DNA of 64,000 nt. Origin: Leptothoe sp034932105. GTDB taxonomy: Bacteria; Cyanobacteriota; Cyanobacteriia; Phormidesmidales; Phormidesmidaceae. A program made the position numbers and the translations under genes. The DNA is taken from positions 4,042 through 68,041 of the forward strand of contig NZ_JAYGIG010000015.1 in assembly GCF_034932105.1 (NCBI RefSeq), read 5' to 3'. A model generated the notes under the pieces. It saw only the letters and a program-made list of their open reading frames with translations. It made no database searches and was not told the origin of the DNA. Shown one piece after another: positions 24,564 through 33,932 of this stretch. Numbering within the stretch: position 1 is the first letter of the stretch; every line of letters starts with the position of its first letter.

Positions 24564-26690
24564 CTAACGCAGATTCGGCTTGGTCAGGGACGGCGGTCTT
24601 TGGCGGTAGCGCCGATAACCCAGTAGGCTGCCGCTGGCTAGGGTAAAGGCGGCTAGGGGCGCTACTACTGGCACCCAAGCGTTGACTAAAAAAAACACGC
24701 CGGTGGTGGTGGCGATTGCCCCGAGACCGATGCCATAGGCGATGGCCCAATATCGACGTTTTCGCAGCTGCCACGTGATCAGACTGCCGCTGCTGGCCCA
24801 GATCACAATCCAGGCAACTTCCCCCCAGTCGGGCCAGGCCCACGGCAGGGGATAGCCATCCAACACCGCAGTGAGAAACTGGCTCACCATGTGTAAATGG
24901 ACTTCCACCCCCGACATCTGATAGTTGTCGTCGCTGAGGCCGCTGCGTAGGGTGTAGGGGGTAAAAAACTTGTCGGTGCTGGTATAGGCTGTCGTGCCAA
25001 TCAACACCACCTTATTCCTAATCAGCTCAGGATCAACCTGATTGCTAAGAATGTCCGTTAGGGAAACTCGCTCTGCTAGCTGGGTGGGAGAGCGATAGGT
25101 AATGGGGATTTGATATCCCGCCGCATCGACGGATTGATAGCCGCCAAAGGTGGATCCCATCAGCTCAAATCCGGCGTCCCCCAACCCCATAAATTCATTG
25201 GCTCCTTTCCCTTCCGAGGGCAGTAAGCCATGGTGCTTCTCTAGATAGTGCAGGGCCACCATCAGGCCAAAGGAGGTATAGACGTCAGCCTCGACATCGG
25301 TACTAGCGCTGGCAAATAGGAGATTACGCCGAATTTTACCGTCGGGGTCGAGGGGGAAATCGTTAAAGCTCACTCGGGCCGGATCTAACTCCGGTGGCGG
25401 CGGAATCCTCTCCCCTTCAAAATCCCCTAGTTTGGTAATGCCAATGATGTTGTCGGCGGCCAGACTTTGGGCTAAGGCGGCCCGGCCATCTCCCACCGGA
25501 AAGTTCCGATGGAGATCGAGGCCAATAGTCGTCGGGTTGTGGCTTTGGATAATCTCAAGGGCGTCGGCAATCGATTGGTCAGAGGGGCTGTCACTTTGTT
25601 GATTGCTGAGGTCTTGCTCGTCGATTCCCACTAACAAAATGCGGGGATCGGGGCCTAAATCCCGCTGATAGGCGACGAGCCCATCGTAAACGGCCAGTTC
25701 TAGGGGGACAAATGTGCCCAGCTGCCGGAGGCCCAGGGTGAGGGTGCTGACTAGGGTGGTTGCGATCGCAACCGCCCAAATACTCTCTTTCCGCGTTGGC
25801 TGCCACACCGTTGCCAGGGGCAACATCGTCTCCGCCATGGTCAGCTGATCCGCTTCTTCCGCCAGTTCATCCAAGCGACCCAGATCGTGCAGCACCTCAG
25901 ATGCACTCTGGTAACGCTGGTAGAAATAATGGCGTACCATCTTTTTCAACAAATACCGCAGACCGGGGCTAATGTTGACATACTCCTCCCAAAGCAGCTC
26001 TAGGGACGACATATCCTCCGGCAAATCCGTGGGCGTCCGCCCCGTTAACCCATGGATTGCCGTCATCCCCAAGGCAAAAATATCGCTACTCAACCGGGGT
26101 TTACCCGCCAGCTGCTCACTGGGGGTATAGCCCTGGGTACCCACCCCCACCGTCAGGCCAGTCAACTCGCTGTTGACAACCTGGGTACGGATTTCCTTAA
26201 CCGCCCCAAAGTCAATCAAACAAAGCTTGCCATCCTCCCTGCGCCGAATCAGATTGTCAGGCTTGAGATCGCGGTGAATCACCCGATTATCATGGACAAA
26301 CTTTAAAATACTTAATGTTTCCTGCAGCAGCGTTATCACCTGATCTTCTGTCAGTCGCCCCGCCCGACGAATTTCATCCCCCAGGGACTCCCCATCAATC
26401 AGCTCCTGAACCAGATAAAACTCCTGCTTTTCCTCAAATGAGTCCAGCAGCTTGGGAATACAGCTGTGGTTCCCCAAACGTTTGAGGGTAGAGACCTCCG
26501 TTTCAAATAATCGTCGCGCAATCTTCAAAAATGTGACATTGGTGCTGGCCGGTTTCAGCTGCTTGACCACACACTCAAAGTTTTTCGCCTGAAACAAGTC
26601 TCGGGCCACATAGGTTTGACCAAACCCCCCTGACCCCAGCACTCGAATTAATTGGTAGCGTTCCTTAAGAACCTGACCTAGCATCGGCAT
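24564..26690 (-). CDS. Serine/threonine protein kinase with CHASE2 sensor domain
   Basis: The 708-residue protein starts with a full kinase domain. The glycine loop is LGSGGFGQTYVA, Lys lies in CVVKQL, the catalytic loop is HRDLKPDN, and the metal site is LIDFGAVKE. A membrane segment near residue 310 leads into CHASE2 (ELAVYDGLVAYQRDLGPDP, ILLVGIDEQDL). Three closely spaced membrane helices close the protein. This kinase-TM-CHASE2-3TM layout is known in cyanobacteria. CHASE2 senses an unknown extracytoplasmic signal. It lies 80 bp downstream of the CikA-like gene on the same strand. Confidence 0.9.
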   Translation of the reverse strand: MPMLGQVLKERYQLIRVLGSGGFGQTYVARDLFQAKNFECVVKQLKPASTNVTFLKIARRLFETEVSTLKRLGNHSCIPKLLDSFEEKQEFYLVQELIDGESLGDEIRRAGRLTEDQVITLLQETLSILKFVHDNRVIHRDLKPDNLIRRREDGKLCLIDFGAVKEIRTQVVNSELTGLTVGVGTQGYTPSEQLAGKPRLSSDIFALGMTAIHGLTGRTPTDLPEDMSSLELLWEEYVNISPGLRYLLKKMVRHYFYQRYQSASEVLHDLGRLDELAEEADQLTMAETMLPLATVWQPTRKESIWAVAIATTLVSTLTLGLRQLGTFVPLELAVYDGLVAYQRDLGPDPRILLVGIDEQDLSNQQSDSPSDQSIADALEIIQSHNPTTIGLDLHRNFPVGDGRAALAQSLAADNIIGITKLGDFEGERIPPPPELDPARVSFNDFPLDPDGKIRRNLLFASASTDVEADVYTSFGLMVALHYLEKHHGLLPSEGKGANEFMGLGDAGFELMGSTFGGYQSVDAAGYQIPITYRSPTQLAERVSLTDILSNQVDPELIRNKVVLIGTTAYTSTDKFFTPYTLRSGLSDDNYQMSGVEVHLHMVSQFLTAVLDGYPLPWAWPDWGEVAWIVIWASSGSLITWQLRKRRYWAIAYGIGLGAIATTTGVFFLVNAWVPVVAPLAAFTLASGSLLGYRRYRQRPPSLTKPNLR

Positions 26691-26770
26691 TAACGGCCCC
26701 TGAACAGCTTGCTATAGCAAACATTTTGATGCATAAAAACGTTTGCCTGCCCCATCCTTGAGCGCTTCAA

Positions 26771-29059
26771 TTAGCTGGTGGGTAGCATTTGAATTTTACT
26801 CAACAGTGTCGCCGGATCAATCGGCTTCACCAAGTAGTCATCAAATTCCTCGATAAACCCATCGGTGGATGGCTCATTAATGGTTTCCATCTCCTCCGCA
26901 TCCATCAGGGAAATCACCTTGATACCAGAGTTGTCCACATAGTGTTTCAGGTCTTCCACAATATAGTGACTGTTGCCACTAACCAAATGGTGATTGAGAA
27001 TAATGGCCACGGGCTGTAAAATTTCTACCTGGTGAACAATCCGTGAGCCCTCAATCACCCAAATCACTTGGTAGTTAGCCGCCGTCAGTAAATCACAAAT
27101 CAAACTGGCGCTGTTCTCATCGTCTTCCAATAAAATAATCCGACCGGTAATCGGTTCAACACTTTCAAAGGAGCTGACTGCGACGTCCGAATGCTGGAGG
27201 GGAATCCGCACCGTAAACATGGACCCTTTACCCGGTGTAGACACCACCTGAATCGCCCCGTTGTGCAGTTCCACTAGCTGCTTAGTTAGGGCCAATCCCA
27301 AGCCCGCCCCCGGATACTGCCGCTGGCGCACGGCTTCCAGCTGTTTAAACGTCTCAAATAATGAAGCTTGTTGGGCCTCAGGAATACCGATGCCCGTATC
27401 CTCCACCTGAAACATCGCATTCTGTGCATCGCGCCAAACCCTTAAACTGACGCGCCCTTCCCTGTCGGTAAACTTGACAGCATTGCTCAATAAGTTAGCT
27501 AAAATCTGACGTATGCGGCGAGGATCGGCCCGAAAAGTATCTTCGGCCTCCGACAATCGCAAATTTATCCGTAAATCCAACTCTTTGGCCTGGGCCTCTT
27601 CTCGAAAACTTTCTAAGCTACTACGGGCCAGGTTTGACAATGAAAAATCATTGACTTCAAGCACGGTACGCCCCGCCTCAATTTTGGCCACTTCTAAAAT
27701 GTCATTAATAATATCTAGCAGCTGTTCCCCACTACTGTGGATGGTGTTGAGGTAATCCCGCTGTCGGGGGCTAAGATCCCCAAACGACCACCGGAGTAGC
27801 GTTGCTGACATGCCAATAATGTAGGTTAATGGCGTCCGCAGTTCATGGCTCATGGTGGCCAAAAACTCACTTTTGGTCTTGTTGGCCGCTTCGGCCGCCA
27901 TCAGCGCATCCTTCAGACTCTGGGTCCGATCCTCCACCTGCACCTTTAGCATCAACTTTTGATACTGCAACTCCCGTTGTAAATCTTCCTGGCGGATGGC
28001 AATGGTTAGATGCTCTGCAATCTGGGCCAGGAAATTACCTTCCCAAGCCTGCCATTGGCGAAGCTTAGGGGAAGATTCCTCCTTAAGACAGTGATGACCA
28101 ATCAGCAGTCCCCACAGGGTGTCGTCCAGCCATATGGGCGCGACCAATTGAGAGCCTACACCGGCCTGCTGTAATTGGTTTAACAAGTCAGGATGCTGCC
28201 GATAGTGATGGGCTATATTTTCAACGGCCTCATATCGATTGTCCGGGGATGCTGGGTCATAGTGCTGGGGCCAAATGCCCTGGGGGACAAAGTGAATATC
28301 CGATTGGGTCCCAGAGGGGGCATCAAGATGGGACAGGACAGAGCCAATGGCAGGATGGCCCAGGACTTCGTAAGCAATAGTGGAGAATCCATCATCCTTT
28401 CTCCGGTGCTCTGGCTGACTGGGGTAGGGCGGAGGATTGGCCACCCGATAGACCAACAATCGATCCAGACGCAACCAGGCACAAACCTCATCTAGGGTGG
28501 CTTGCATCAATAACGATAGCGGTTCTGACCGATGTAACCGATTCACTAAATGCTGCAGAATTGTCGCCGCCGATAAGGGCTGCTGCTCTGGGGAAGAGGG
28601 TTCTAGACCACTCACCTCCAACATCAACTGATGGGTCAATTTAATCAGGGTCTGATTGTCTAAGGGAACATCCTGGTTAGCTGGTTGGTTGGTTGGCTGG
28701 CTGGCTGGTGTGATCCGCTGCTGCAGCTCGGTCCATGCGGCATGACTGTCCCCTTTCAAGCTATTAACCAACCATGGCAGTGCCAAAAAGCGCTCTATCA
28801 CCTTTAGATCGGTACAAAGGCTGACTAGATAGCTACAGGCCCCATCATGCTGGGCTAGGAGCAAAAGACTGATCTGGTCCGTTGACAAGAGGGTAAATTT
28901 TTCAATCCGAGCTTCTGCAGATAGCTGACCATCCCCCAAATCCGTCTCAGACAGGTGGGAAACGTCCCCTGTTAGCAAACTAGAGAGACTCCTCCGCATC
29001 TGCTCAAACACCTGACACGGAACGCTTTGATATTCTAAAGCTGAGGCGAAGCTAGACAT
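26771..29059 (-). CDS. cikA: CikA-like circadian input histidine kinase
   Basis: The 762-residue layout matches CikA. An N-terminal domain of about 180 residues is followed by a GAF domain (LRLDRLLVYRV; VAPIWLDDTLWGLLIGHHC), HisKA with SHELRTPLTYI, HATPase (ILANLLSNAVKFTD, DTGIGIP, GAGLGLALTKQL) and a C-terminal receiver-like domain. CikA resets the KaiABC clock by sensing quinone redox state and acts on RpaA. The receiver lacks the phosphoacceptor Asp (VAIILNHHLVSG), as in the CikA pseudo-receiver. The bilin-type Cys-His of cyanobacteriochrome GAF domains is absent. The ATG at 29059 is preferred to 29092. A generic hybrid kinase is the alternative. Confidence 0.75.
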   Translation of the reverse strand: MSSFASALEYQSVPCQVFEQMRRSLSSLLTGDVSHLSETDLGDGQLSAEARIEKFTLLSTDQISLLLLAQHDGACSYLVSLCTDLKVIERFLALPWLVNSLKGDSHAAWTELQQRITPASQPTNQPANQDVPLDNQTLIKLTHQLMLEVSGLEPSSPEQQPLSAATILQHLVNRLHRSEPLSLLMQATLDEVCAWLRLDRLLVYRVANPPPYPSQPEHRRKDDGFSTIAYEVLGHPAIGSVLSHLDAPSGTQSDIHFVPQGIWPQHYDPASPDNRYEAVENIAHHYRQHPDLLNQLQQAGVGSQLVAPIWLDDTLWGLLIGHHCLKEESSPKLRQWQAWEGNFLAQIAEHLTIAIRQEDLQRELQYQKLMLKVQVEDRTQSLKDALMAAEAANKTKSEFLATMSHELRTPLTYIIGMSATLLRWSFGDLSPRQRDYLNTIHSSGEQLLDIINDILEVAKIEAGRTVLEVNDFSLSNLARSSLESFREEAQAKELDLRINLRLSEAEDTFRADPRRIRQILANLLSNAVKFTDREGRVSLRVWRDAQNAMFQVEDTGIGIPEAQQASLFETFKQLEAVRQRQYPGAGLGLALTKQLVELHNGAIQVVSTPGKGSMFTVRIPLQHSDVAVSSFESVEPITGRIILLEDDENSASLICDLLTAANYQVIWVIEGSRIVHQVEILQPVAIILNHHLVSGNSHYIVEDLKHYVDNSGIKVISLMDAEEMETINEPSTDGFIEEFDDYLVKPIDPATLLSKIQMLPTS

Positions 29060-30132
29060 GGCGGCGGAACATCTCTTAGAAGTGACAAACAAAGTGACAA
29101 CCCGGGAGCTACCGCAATGGTAAAAAAACGAATAAAGCAGAATCAGCTAGGGTGGCATCCTGCATGAATCTCACCGCTATAGCTATGGTGGCCATGGTGC
29201 TGTAATGGGCTGAATATCTTCTGAATATCTGAATACAGTTCTAAGCTGTCCCTATCCTCCTTAAAGATTTGCCAGGTTTGCTTAATCTTTCTGGTTAAAC
29301 CAGTTAACTATTCTTGAGAAAATATTGAGAAAAATAATAACTATAGGTAGGCTCAAAACCATAGACTGCTTTGGCTAAAGTTTTTATGGTTTAAAGAAGT
29401 TCAAAAAGTTTATCACTCGCGTTTCAAACCACTCGATTCCTTAACGATAAAACCAGCATTAGGGTTCGGGGATATTAACTCGGTAGTATTTACTTAATCA
29501 GTTTCGAAAATATCCTGATAACAAAAAAAATGCATAGTAAGCCCAGATAGTCTAGCGCTCTGAGCGCTGGAGATTGGCCATAGTGAACAATTTCAAGAAC
29601 TTATTTAAATTCAAGGCATAGCTGATCTTTGGGATAATTTAATCTAAAAAAATTAGCATGGTGCCTTTTTTTGCATCCGTTCATTCACCAGGTTAGCTAT
29701 GACCAATTCAAACTCTAAGTAATTGCCGAGAGCACAATATTTAGGCGTAAGACTGTGCAGATGGCATCATCCTAGCGCTGCTATTTTAAGTTGAGATGGA
29801 AACCCCATACTTCTTTCATAATCTCCGCAAGGATTGTAAGCGACTAGACCCGTGGGACCCTGGTTATCCATGGCAGGAAGGATGATAAACTCCTGCACCG
29901 GGGGAGGCTGGTTATTAATGGCAGGGAAGGAATTATGTTGGCAAAAAAATGGGCAAAAAATGGGCTGCGTGGCCTCACCTAGGCTGAAGGAACTAGATGT
30001 GATTTGAGTTTTGATTTAAAAACTACATCACTCTATTGTTATTGATGAATATATTGCTAAAATGCTCATCAGGTTTTGAGCTGACTAATTTGACTGATGT
30101 GCCTGTTTCCTTAGGGTCTTGGAGGTCCCGCA
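29060..30132. other. Long intergenic region (about 1.07 kb) without a recognised gene
   Basis: No frame has family-like coding sequence. It is AT-richer than its flanks. Two features stand out: a near-perfect 15-bp palindrome with AGCGCTC arms (29554-29568), and a direct repeat of about 23 bp at 29860-29882 and 29908-29930. It separates the divergent cikA-like and ArsR genes, so it may hold their promoters and possibly a small RNA. Confidence 0.45.
29860..29930. repeat. Pair of 23-bp imperfect direct repeats
   Basis: CTGGTTAT(CC/TA)ATGGCAGG then AAGGA occurs at 29860-29882 and, with two substitutions and one added base, at 29908-29930. The spacing is 48 bp, about 4.5 helical turns. It lies about 200 bp before the ArsR gene and could be a regulatory pair or part of a structured RNA. 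Confidence 0.5.
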
Positions 30133-30522
30133 ATGGAACCTATCTCCGCTGAAGTAATTCAGCAGGTGGCCGATTATTTTAGTGTCCTGAGTGAGCCCAT
30201 GCGCCTCAAGATTTTGAACCTGCTCAGAAATGGCGAGAAATGTGTTCAGGAGCTGGTGGATGATACGGACACCAGCCAAGCAAATGTATCTAAACATCTG
30301 AAGGTAATGCTACAGGCGGGCATGTTGGCCCGGCGTACGGAGGGGACATCGTCCTTCTACCGAGTCGCTGATGATCTGAGTTTTCAGCTGTGTAGTCTGG
30401 TATGCGATCGCATCGCCTGTCGCATTGAAGAACAGGCCAAACATTTCCGCGCCTTTAGTTTCTCAAGCCCAGACCACGCCTACCATGGGAACGGTGTGGC
30501 TGAAGTGACTGAATTGCCCTAA
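30133..30522 (+). CDS. ArsR/SmtB-family transcriptional regulator
   Basis: The 129-residue protein is a winged helix-turn-helix regulator: YFSVLSEPMRLKILNLLRNG, then TSQANVSKHLKVMLQAGML as recognition helix, and the wing RRTEGTSSFYRVAD. ArsR proteins are dimeric repressors released by metals or thiol oxidation. Cys residues occur in EKCVQEL and in the C-terminal CSLVCDRIACRIEE, which could bind metal or respond to redox; no classic ELCVCDL box is present. No resistance or efflux gene is adjacent. It converges on the caspase-fold gene. Confidence 0.85.
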   Translation: MEPISAEVIQQVADYFSVLSEPMRLKILNLLRNGEKCVQELVDDTDTSQANVSKHLKVMLQAGMLARRTEGTSSFYRVADDLSFQLCSLVCDRIACRIEEQAKHFRAFSFSSPDHAYHGNGVAEVTELP

Positions 30523-30562
30523 ACAGACTGGCCTAGCCAAAACTGGCCCAGACAATACTGGC

Positions 30563-32710
30563 CTAAACAATACTGTAGTGGCACCCAATCGTGGCCCATT
30601 GGGTCGTATCCAAGGCGTAGCTATCGGGTGCAGCCTCCTCTTTATGGGCATCCCTACTTAAATCATGGAGCAGGGCCTGGATGAGGGGTAATGCATTATT
30701 TTCTAAGGTTACCCGTTGGTTGCTGACGGCATCGGCCATGGACAACAGTTCTTGCCAACAGCGGGTTAGAGGGGTACTGCTACACACCAGATAGGTTTCC
30801 ACCCGGCCCTCTGAGTCATCCACCACCCAGGTATTTTGTCCCACTGGCAAATTGAGCGCGTTGCCAGGTTCTAGGGTCAAGGCAGCTTGCAATGACTCCA
30901 GGGAGTAGGGTTGGCCATCGCTCGGGGGGCAAAAGGCCAGCATGCGATCGCGGGCATCAAACCCCAACAGCACGGTATACACGGGAGCATCCCCAAAATT
31001 GAGGGCCTGATAACGCACCTGGGCCCCCTTAGAAAACTCCACGGGACGATTTTGGCGACTGACGGCATCGGCCACACGACTTTTCGAGGCCTGACCCGAG
31101 GCGCGACGGGTCTCTTGCTGCAGCACCAGTTTTTCGGTTTCCCCTGCCAACAGCAGATTCAGGCGAACGGCTAGTTGGGATGACGCCTGGTTTTCACTCA
31201 GACGTAGTAGCTTCATGGCCAACATCGTTTTAAGCTTAGGGGCCAGACGACCCACGGCCATTTTGACCGCTTCATCCTGCTTGGCCAAGGTGCCGACCAC
31301 CAAATTGTGGGTGGGGGTAAACAAGCCGTAGCCTTGCTTGACCACGGGCACCACCTTCGTTTCTAAGTCATTGTCATCCCCTGGGGCTGGCTGAAACTTA
31401 CCCAACATACAATCGGCCGGGCGGGCGTCATCGGTGGCCTCCACAAAGGACAGGGCGGCTAGGGCACTCGTGGCATCTACCCGCTCAATTCTTTCTAGGT
31501 TCCCATCTAAGGCCACCACCAGGGAAATGTTCCTGGGTAAAACTCGCATTACCTCGTAGAGGGGCTGGCCCACAGACCAGGTGGCCTCATCGGTTAACTG
31601 CAGACGACCGGTCAAACCCGATTGCGATCGCATAACGATGGACGCGGCCCCATCATCGGCCTGGGGAGAAAAGCCAAAGCGTTCACTATACTGCACCACA
31701 TCCGGCGGTAATCCCCCCAGCCAAAGGGTGGCCGAACGCCCCTCCACAGCCGTAACCACCGCATCTAAGCTGGCATCATTCCCCTCGCCATAGACGGCGT
31801 GCTCATCCGCAGTTTGGGTCGTCCAGTAGGGGGTTTGGTTGGGCACCAATGGCAAAATCGCCTCCTGGGCCCCCCGCATGGTGGCCGATAACTGAGCCGG
31901 CAACTGGGCCGCCCAAAGATAACGGGTCAGACCATAGGTAAATAAGCCCGCCCCAAAATCAGGCCACTGCCGCTCAATCACCGGCTGACCATCGCGGGCG
32001 GCCATCAGTACATCACCCGGAAAAAATGCGGGCTCCGCCGCGGCTTGCACCTTCCCCAAGTCTGCCAGCACCTCCTCCGCTAAGGTAGTCGGCAGTCGCA
32101 TGGCCTCCACTGTCGGCATCCCTTGCCGGGAACGGGAGCGGTATCCCCCAGATAGGGGCTCCTCAAGCTGACTATACCCAGCATCCACCACCGTAAATAT
32201 CTGTTTAGTTTTTAACCTGGCCAAAATTTGCTTGACCCAGGACACCGGCACATCCCTTGATAGGGGTTCAGCTGCCGTTGGCCAATGGCCATCCACCGGT
32301 ACCCAAGTTTTAATCTGCTGATCCCCCAGCATCACCTGGCCCCCACAGCCGCTGAAGTGAACAACGACAAAATCGTTGGCACTGGAGGTTTGAGTGAGTT
32401 GGTAAAGGGCGCTTAAAATACCGACTTGGGTGGCCTGGGCGTCCACCAGGGTGACAATATTATTTGGGTCAAACCCAAAGCGATAGACTAGGAGGTGGCG
32501 CTGTAGCTCTACATCTGTCCCACAGCCCCGGAGGGGCTTGAGATTTTTCCCTAGGACGCTGGCGGGATATTGATTAATCCCAATCAGTAGGGCTAGCTTG
32601 CGACGGGATGGATCGGCCAGGGCCTGTTGCCAACCCAAAAGCTGGGACTGGCTAAGACCTAAGGTGCCTAAAATGGCCCCCGTTGCCGACAAAAAATCCC
32701 GTCGCTTCAC
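30563..32710 (-). CDS. Tat-exported caspase-fold (orthocaspase) protein lacking the catalytic dyad
   Basis: The 715-residue protein starts KRRDFLSATGAILGTLGL, a twin-arginine signal. A C14 caspase-like p20 fold follows: KLALLIGINQYP, LRGCGTDVELQRHLLVYRFGF, NDFVVVHFSGCGGQV and FTVVDAGYSQ. Active orthocaspases have SGHG and DAC/DxCxSG. Here His is Cys (SGCG) and the nucleophile Cys is Gly (DAGYS), so proteolysis is not expected. The C-terminal half carries a DUF4384-like region (GAQVRYQALNFGDAPVYTV). Pseudo-orthocaspases are known in cyanobacteria, and a regulatory or scaffold role in the periplasm is likely. Confidence 0.82.
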   Translation of the reverse strand: MKRRDFLSATGAILGTLGLSQSQLLGWQQALADPSRRKLALLIGINQYPASVLGKNLKPLRGCGTDVELQRHLLVYRFGFDPNNIVTLVDAQATQVGILSALYQLTQTSSANDFVVVHFSGCGGQVMLGDQQIKTWVPVDGHWPTAAEPLSRDVPVSWVKQILARLKTKQIFTVVDAGYSQLEEPLSGGYRSRSRQGMPTVEAMRLPTTLAEEVLADLGKVQAAAEPAFFPGDVLMAARDGQPVIERQWPDFGAGLFTYGLTRYLWAAQLPAQLSATMRGAQEAILPLVPNQTPYWTTQTADEHAVYGEGNDASLDAVVTAVEGRSATLWLGGLPPDVVQYSERFGFSPQADDGAASIVMRSQSGLTGRLQLTDEATWSVGQPLYEVMRVLPRNISLVVALDGNLERIERVDATSALAALSFVEATDDARPADCMLGKFQPAPGDDNDLETKVVPVVKQGYGLFTPTHNLVVGTLAKQDEAVKMAVGRLAPKLKTMLAMKLLRLSENQASSQLAVRLNLLLAGETEKLVLQQETRRASGQASKSRVADAVSRQNRPVEFSKGAQVRYQALNFGDAPVYTVLLGFDARDRMLAFCPPSDGQPYSLESLQAALTLEPGNALNLPVGQNTWVVDDSEGRVETYLVCSSTPLTRCWQELLSMADAVSNQRVTLENNALPLIQALLHDLSRDAHKEEAAPDSYALDTTQWATIGCHYSIV

Positions 32711-32729
32711 TGCCCTACTCCATTACGCG

Positions 32730-33902
32730 TTAGCTTTGGGTTTGCATGGCCCGAGACAGCTCAGCCGCCACTTCTGGACGAGAAAACTCCGGTGGGGGCA
32801 GCTCGCCACGACGCAGCATTTCACGCACCTTTGTCCCCGACAAATGAATCCGCTCTTCCTTGCTACTGGGACTAGTCTTGCTAGTGGCCATGGTACTCGT
32901 GCGAGTGCAGTAGAAGGCGTGCTCAAATTTCATCGGCGTAATCCCCAGTTCACCCGGCTCAAACTGGTCAAAGATATGCTGGGCATCGTAAGTTCCATAG
33001 TAATCCCCGACACCGGCATGGTCACGACCCACAATGAAGTGGGTGCAGCCATAGTTCTTACGAATCAGGGCGTGGAAAATAGCCTCGCGAGGACCAGCGT
33101 AGCGCATAGCCGATGGATTAATCGCCAAAATTACCCGATCTTGCGGGAAATAGCGATCCATCATAATTTCGTAACACCGCATCCGCACATCCGCTGGGAT
33201 GTCGTCCTCTTTAGTAGCCCCCACCAATGGGTGCAAAAACAGACCGTCTACGGTCTCTAGAGCACACTTCTGAATATATTCATGGGCCCGGTGAATGGGA
33301 TTGCGAGTTTGGAACCCGACGACTGTTTTCCAGCCTCGCTCACGGAACATGGCCCGAGCAGCGGCGGGATCAATCTGATACTTGGGAAACAGGGGATGCT
33401 CATCCCGCTCTAGTAGCCAAATGGGACCCGCTAAGTTAATCTCCCCCTGATCGTAAACCACCTTCACTCCAGGATGCAGATCTTCATCCGTGCAGTAAAC
33501 GTTAACGGCTTCCTTTTCCTTATCGTAGGTGTACTTCTCCGTCAGTTCGAGGACGCCCACATAGCGACCTGTCTGATCATTCAGACAAATCAGCATCCCT
33601 TCATTTAGGGGAGATGCCACTTCCTCGGAAACCGATAGGGTGACGGGTACGGACCAGGGCAAGCCATTGGCCAGGCGCATGTCAGTCACAACGGGCTCAT
33701 AGTCAGCCTTACCCATGAACCCAGTCAGGGGGCTAAAGCCACCGATGGCAATCATGACCAAATCTGACAGGGCCCGATCATCCAGGGTGACCTGGGGTAA
33801 AAATTCCGCTTTACTTAAAAATTCTGCTTTCTGCTCGTCGGAAACTAAGCGATTAATTAATGTCCCACCGTGGGGAGCAATACCATCATTAGTTAATGTC
33901 AA
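32730..33902 (-). CDS. sat: Sulfate adenylyltransferase (ATP sulfurylase)
   Basis: Sat makes APS from sulfate and ATP, the entry to assimilatory sulfate reduction. The 390-residue product shows IGGFSPLTGFM, the substrate motif VGFQTRNPIHRAHEYIQK, the GRDHAG motif and LSGTKVREMLRRGELPP. It is full length. The start is a TTG at 33902 with GAGGA just upstream; no in-frame ATG exists before the conserved region. It ends 20 bp before the caspase-fold gene start, on the same strand. Confidence 0.96.
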   Translation of the reverse strand: MTLTNDGIAPHGGTLINRLVSDEQKAEFLSKAEFLPQVTLDDRALSDLVMIAIGGFSPLTGFMGKADYEPVVTDMRLANGLPWSVPVTLSVSEEVASPLNEGMLICLNDQTGRYVGVLELTEKYTYDKEKEAVNVYCTDEDLHPGVKVVYDQGEINLAGPIWLLERDEHPLFPKYQIDPAAARAMFRERGWKTVVGFQTRNPIHRAHEYIQKCALETVDGLFLHPLVGATKEDDIPADVRMRCYEIMMDRYFPQDRVILAINPSAMRYAGPREAIFHALIRKNYGCTHFIVGRDHAGVGDYYGTYDAQHIFDQFEPGELGITPMKFEHAFYCTRTSTMATSKTSPSSKEERIHLSGTKVREMLRRGELPPPEFSRPEVAAELSRAMQTQS

Positions 33903-33932
33903 AATGTCCTCTTTTCTTCTATATAGACAGGG

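Noticed and set aside
32598..33260. 220-codon open frame on the plus strand
   Set aside because: It overlaps sat and the caspase-fold gene start, both well supported by motifs, and matches nothing.
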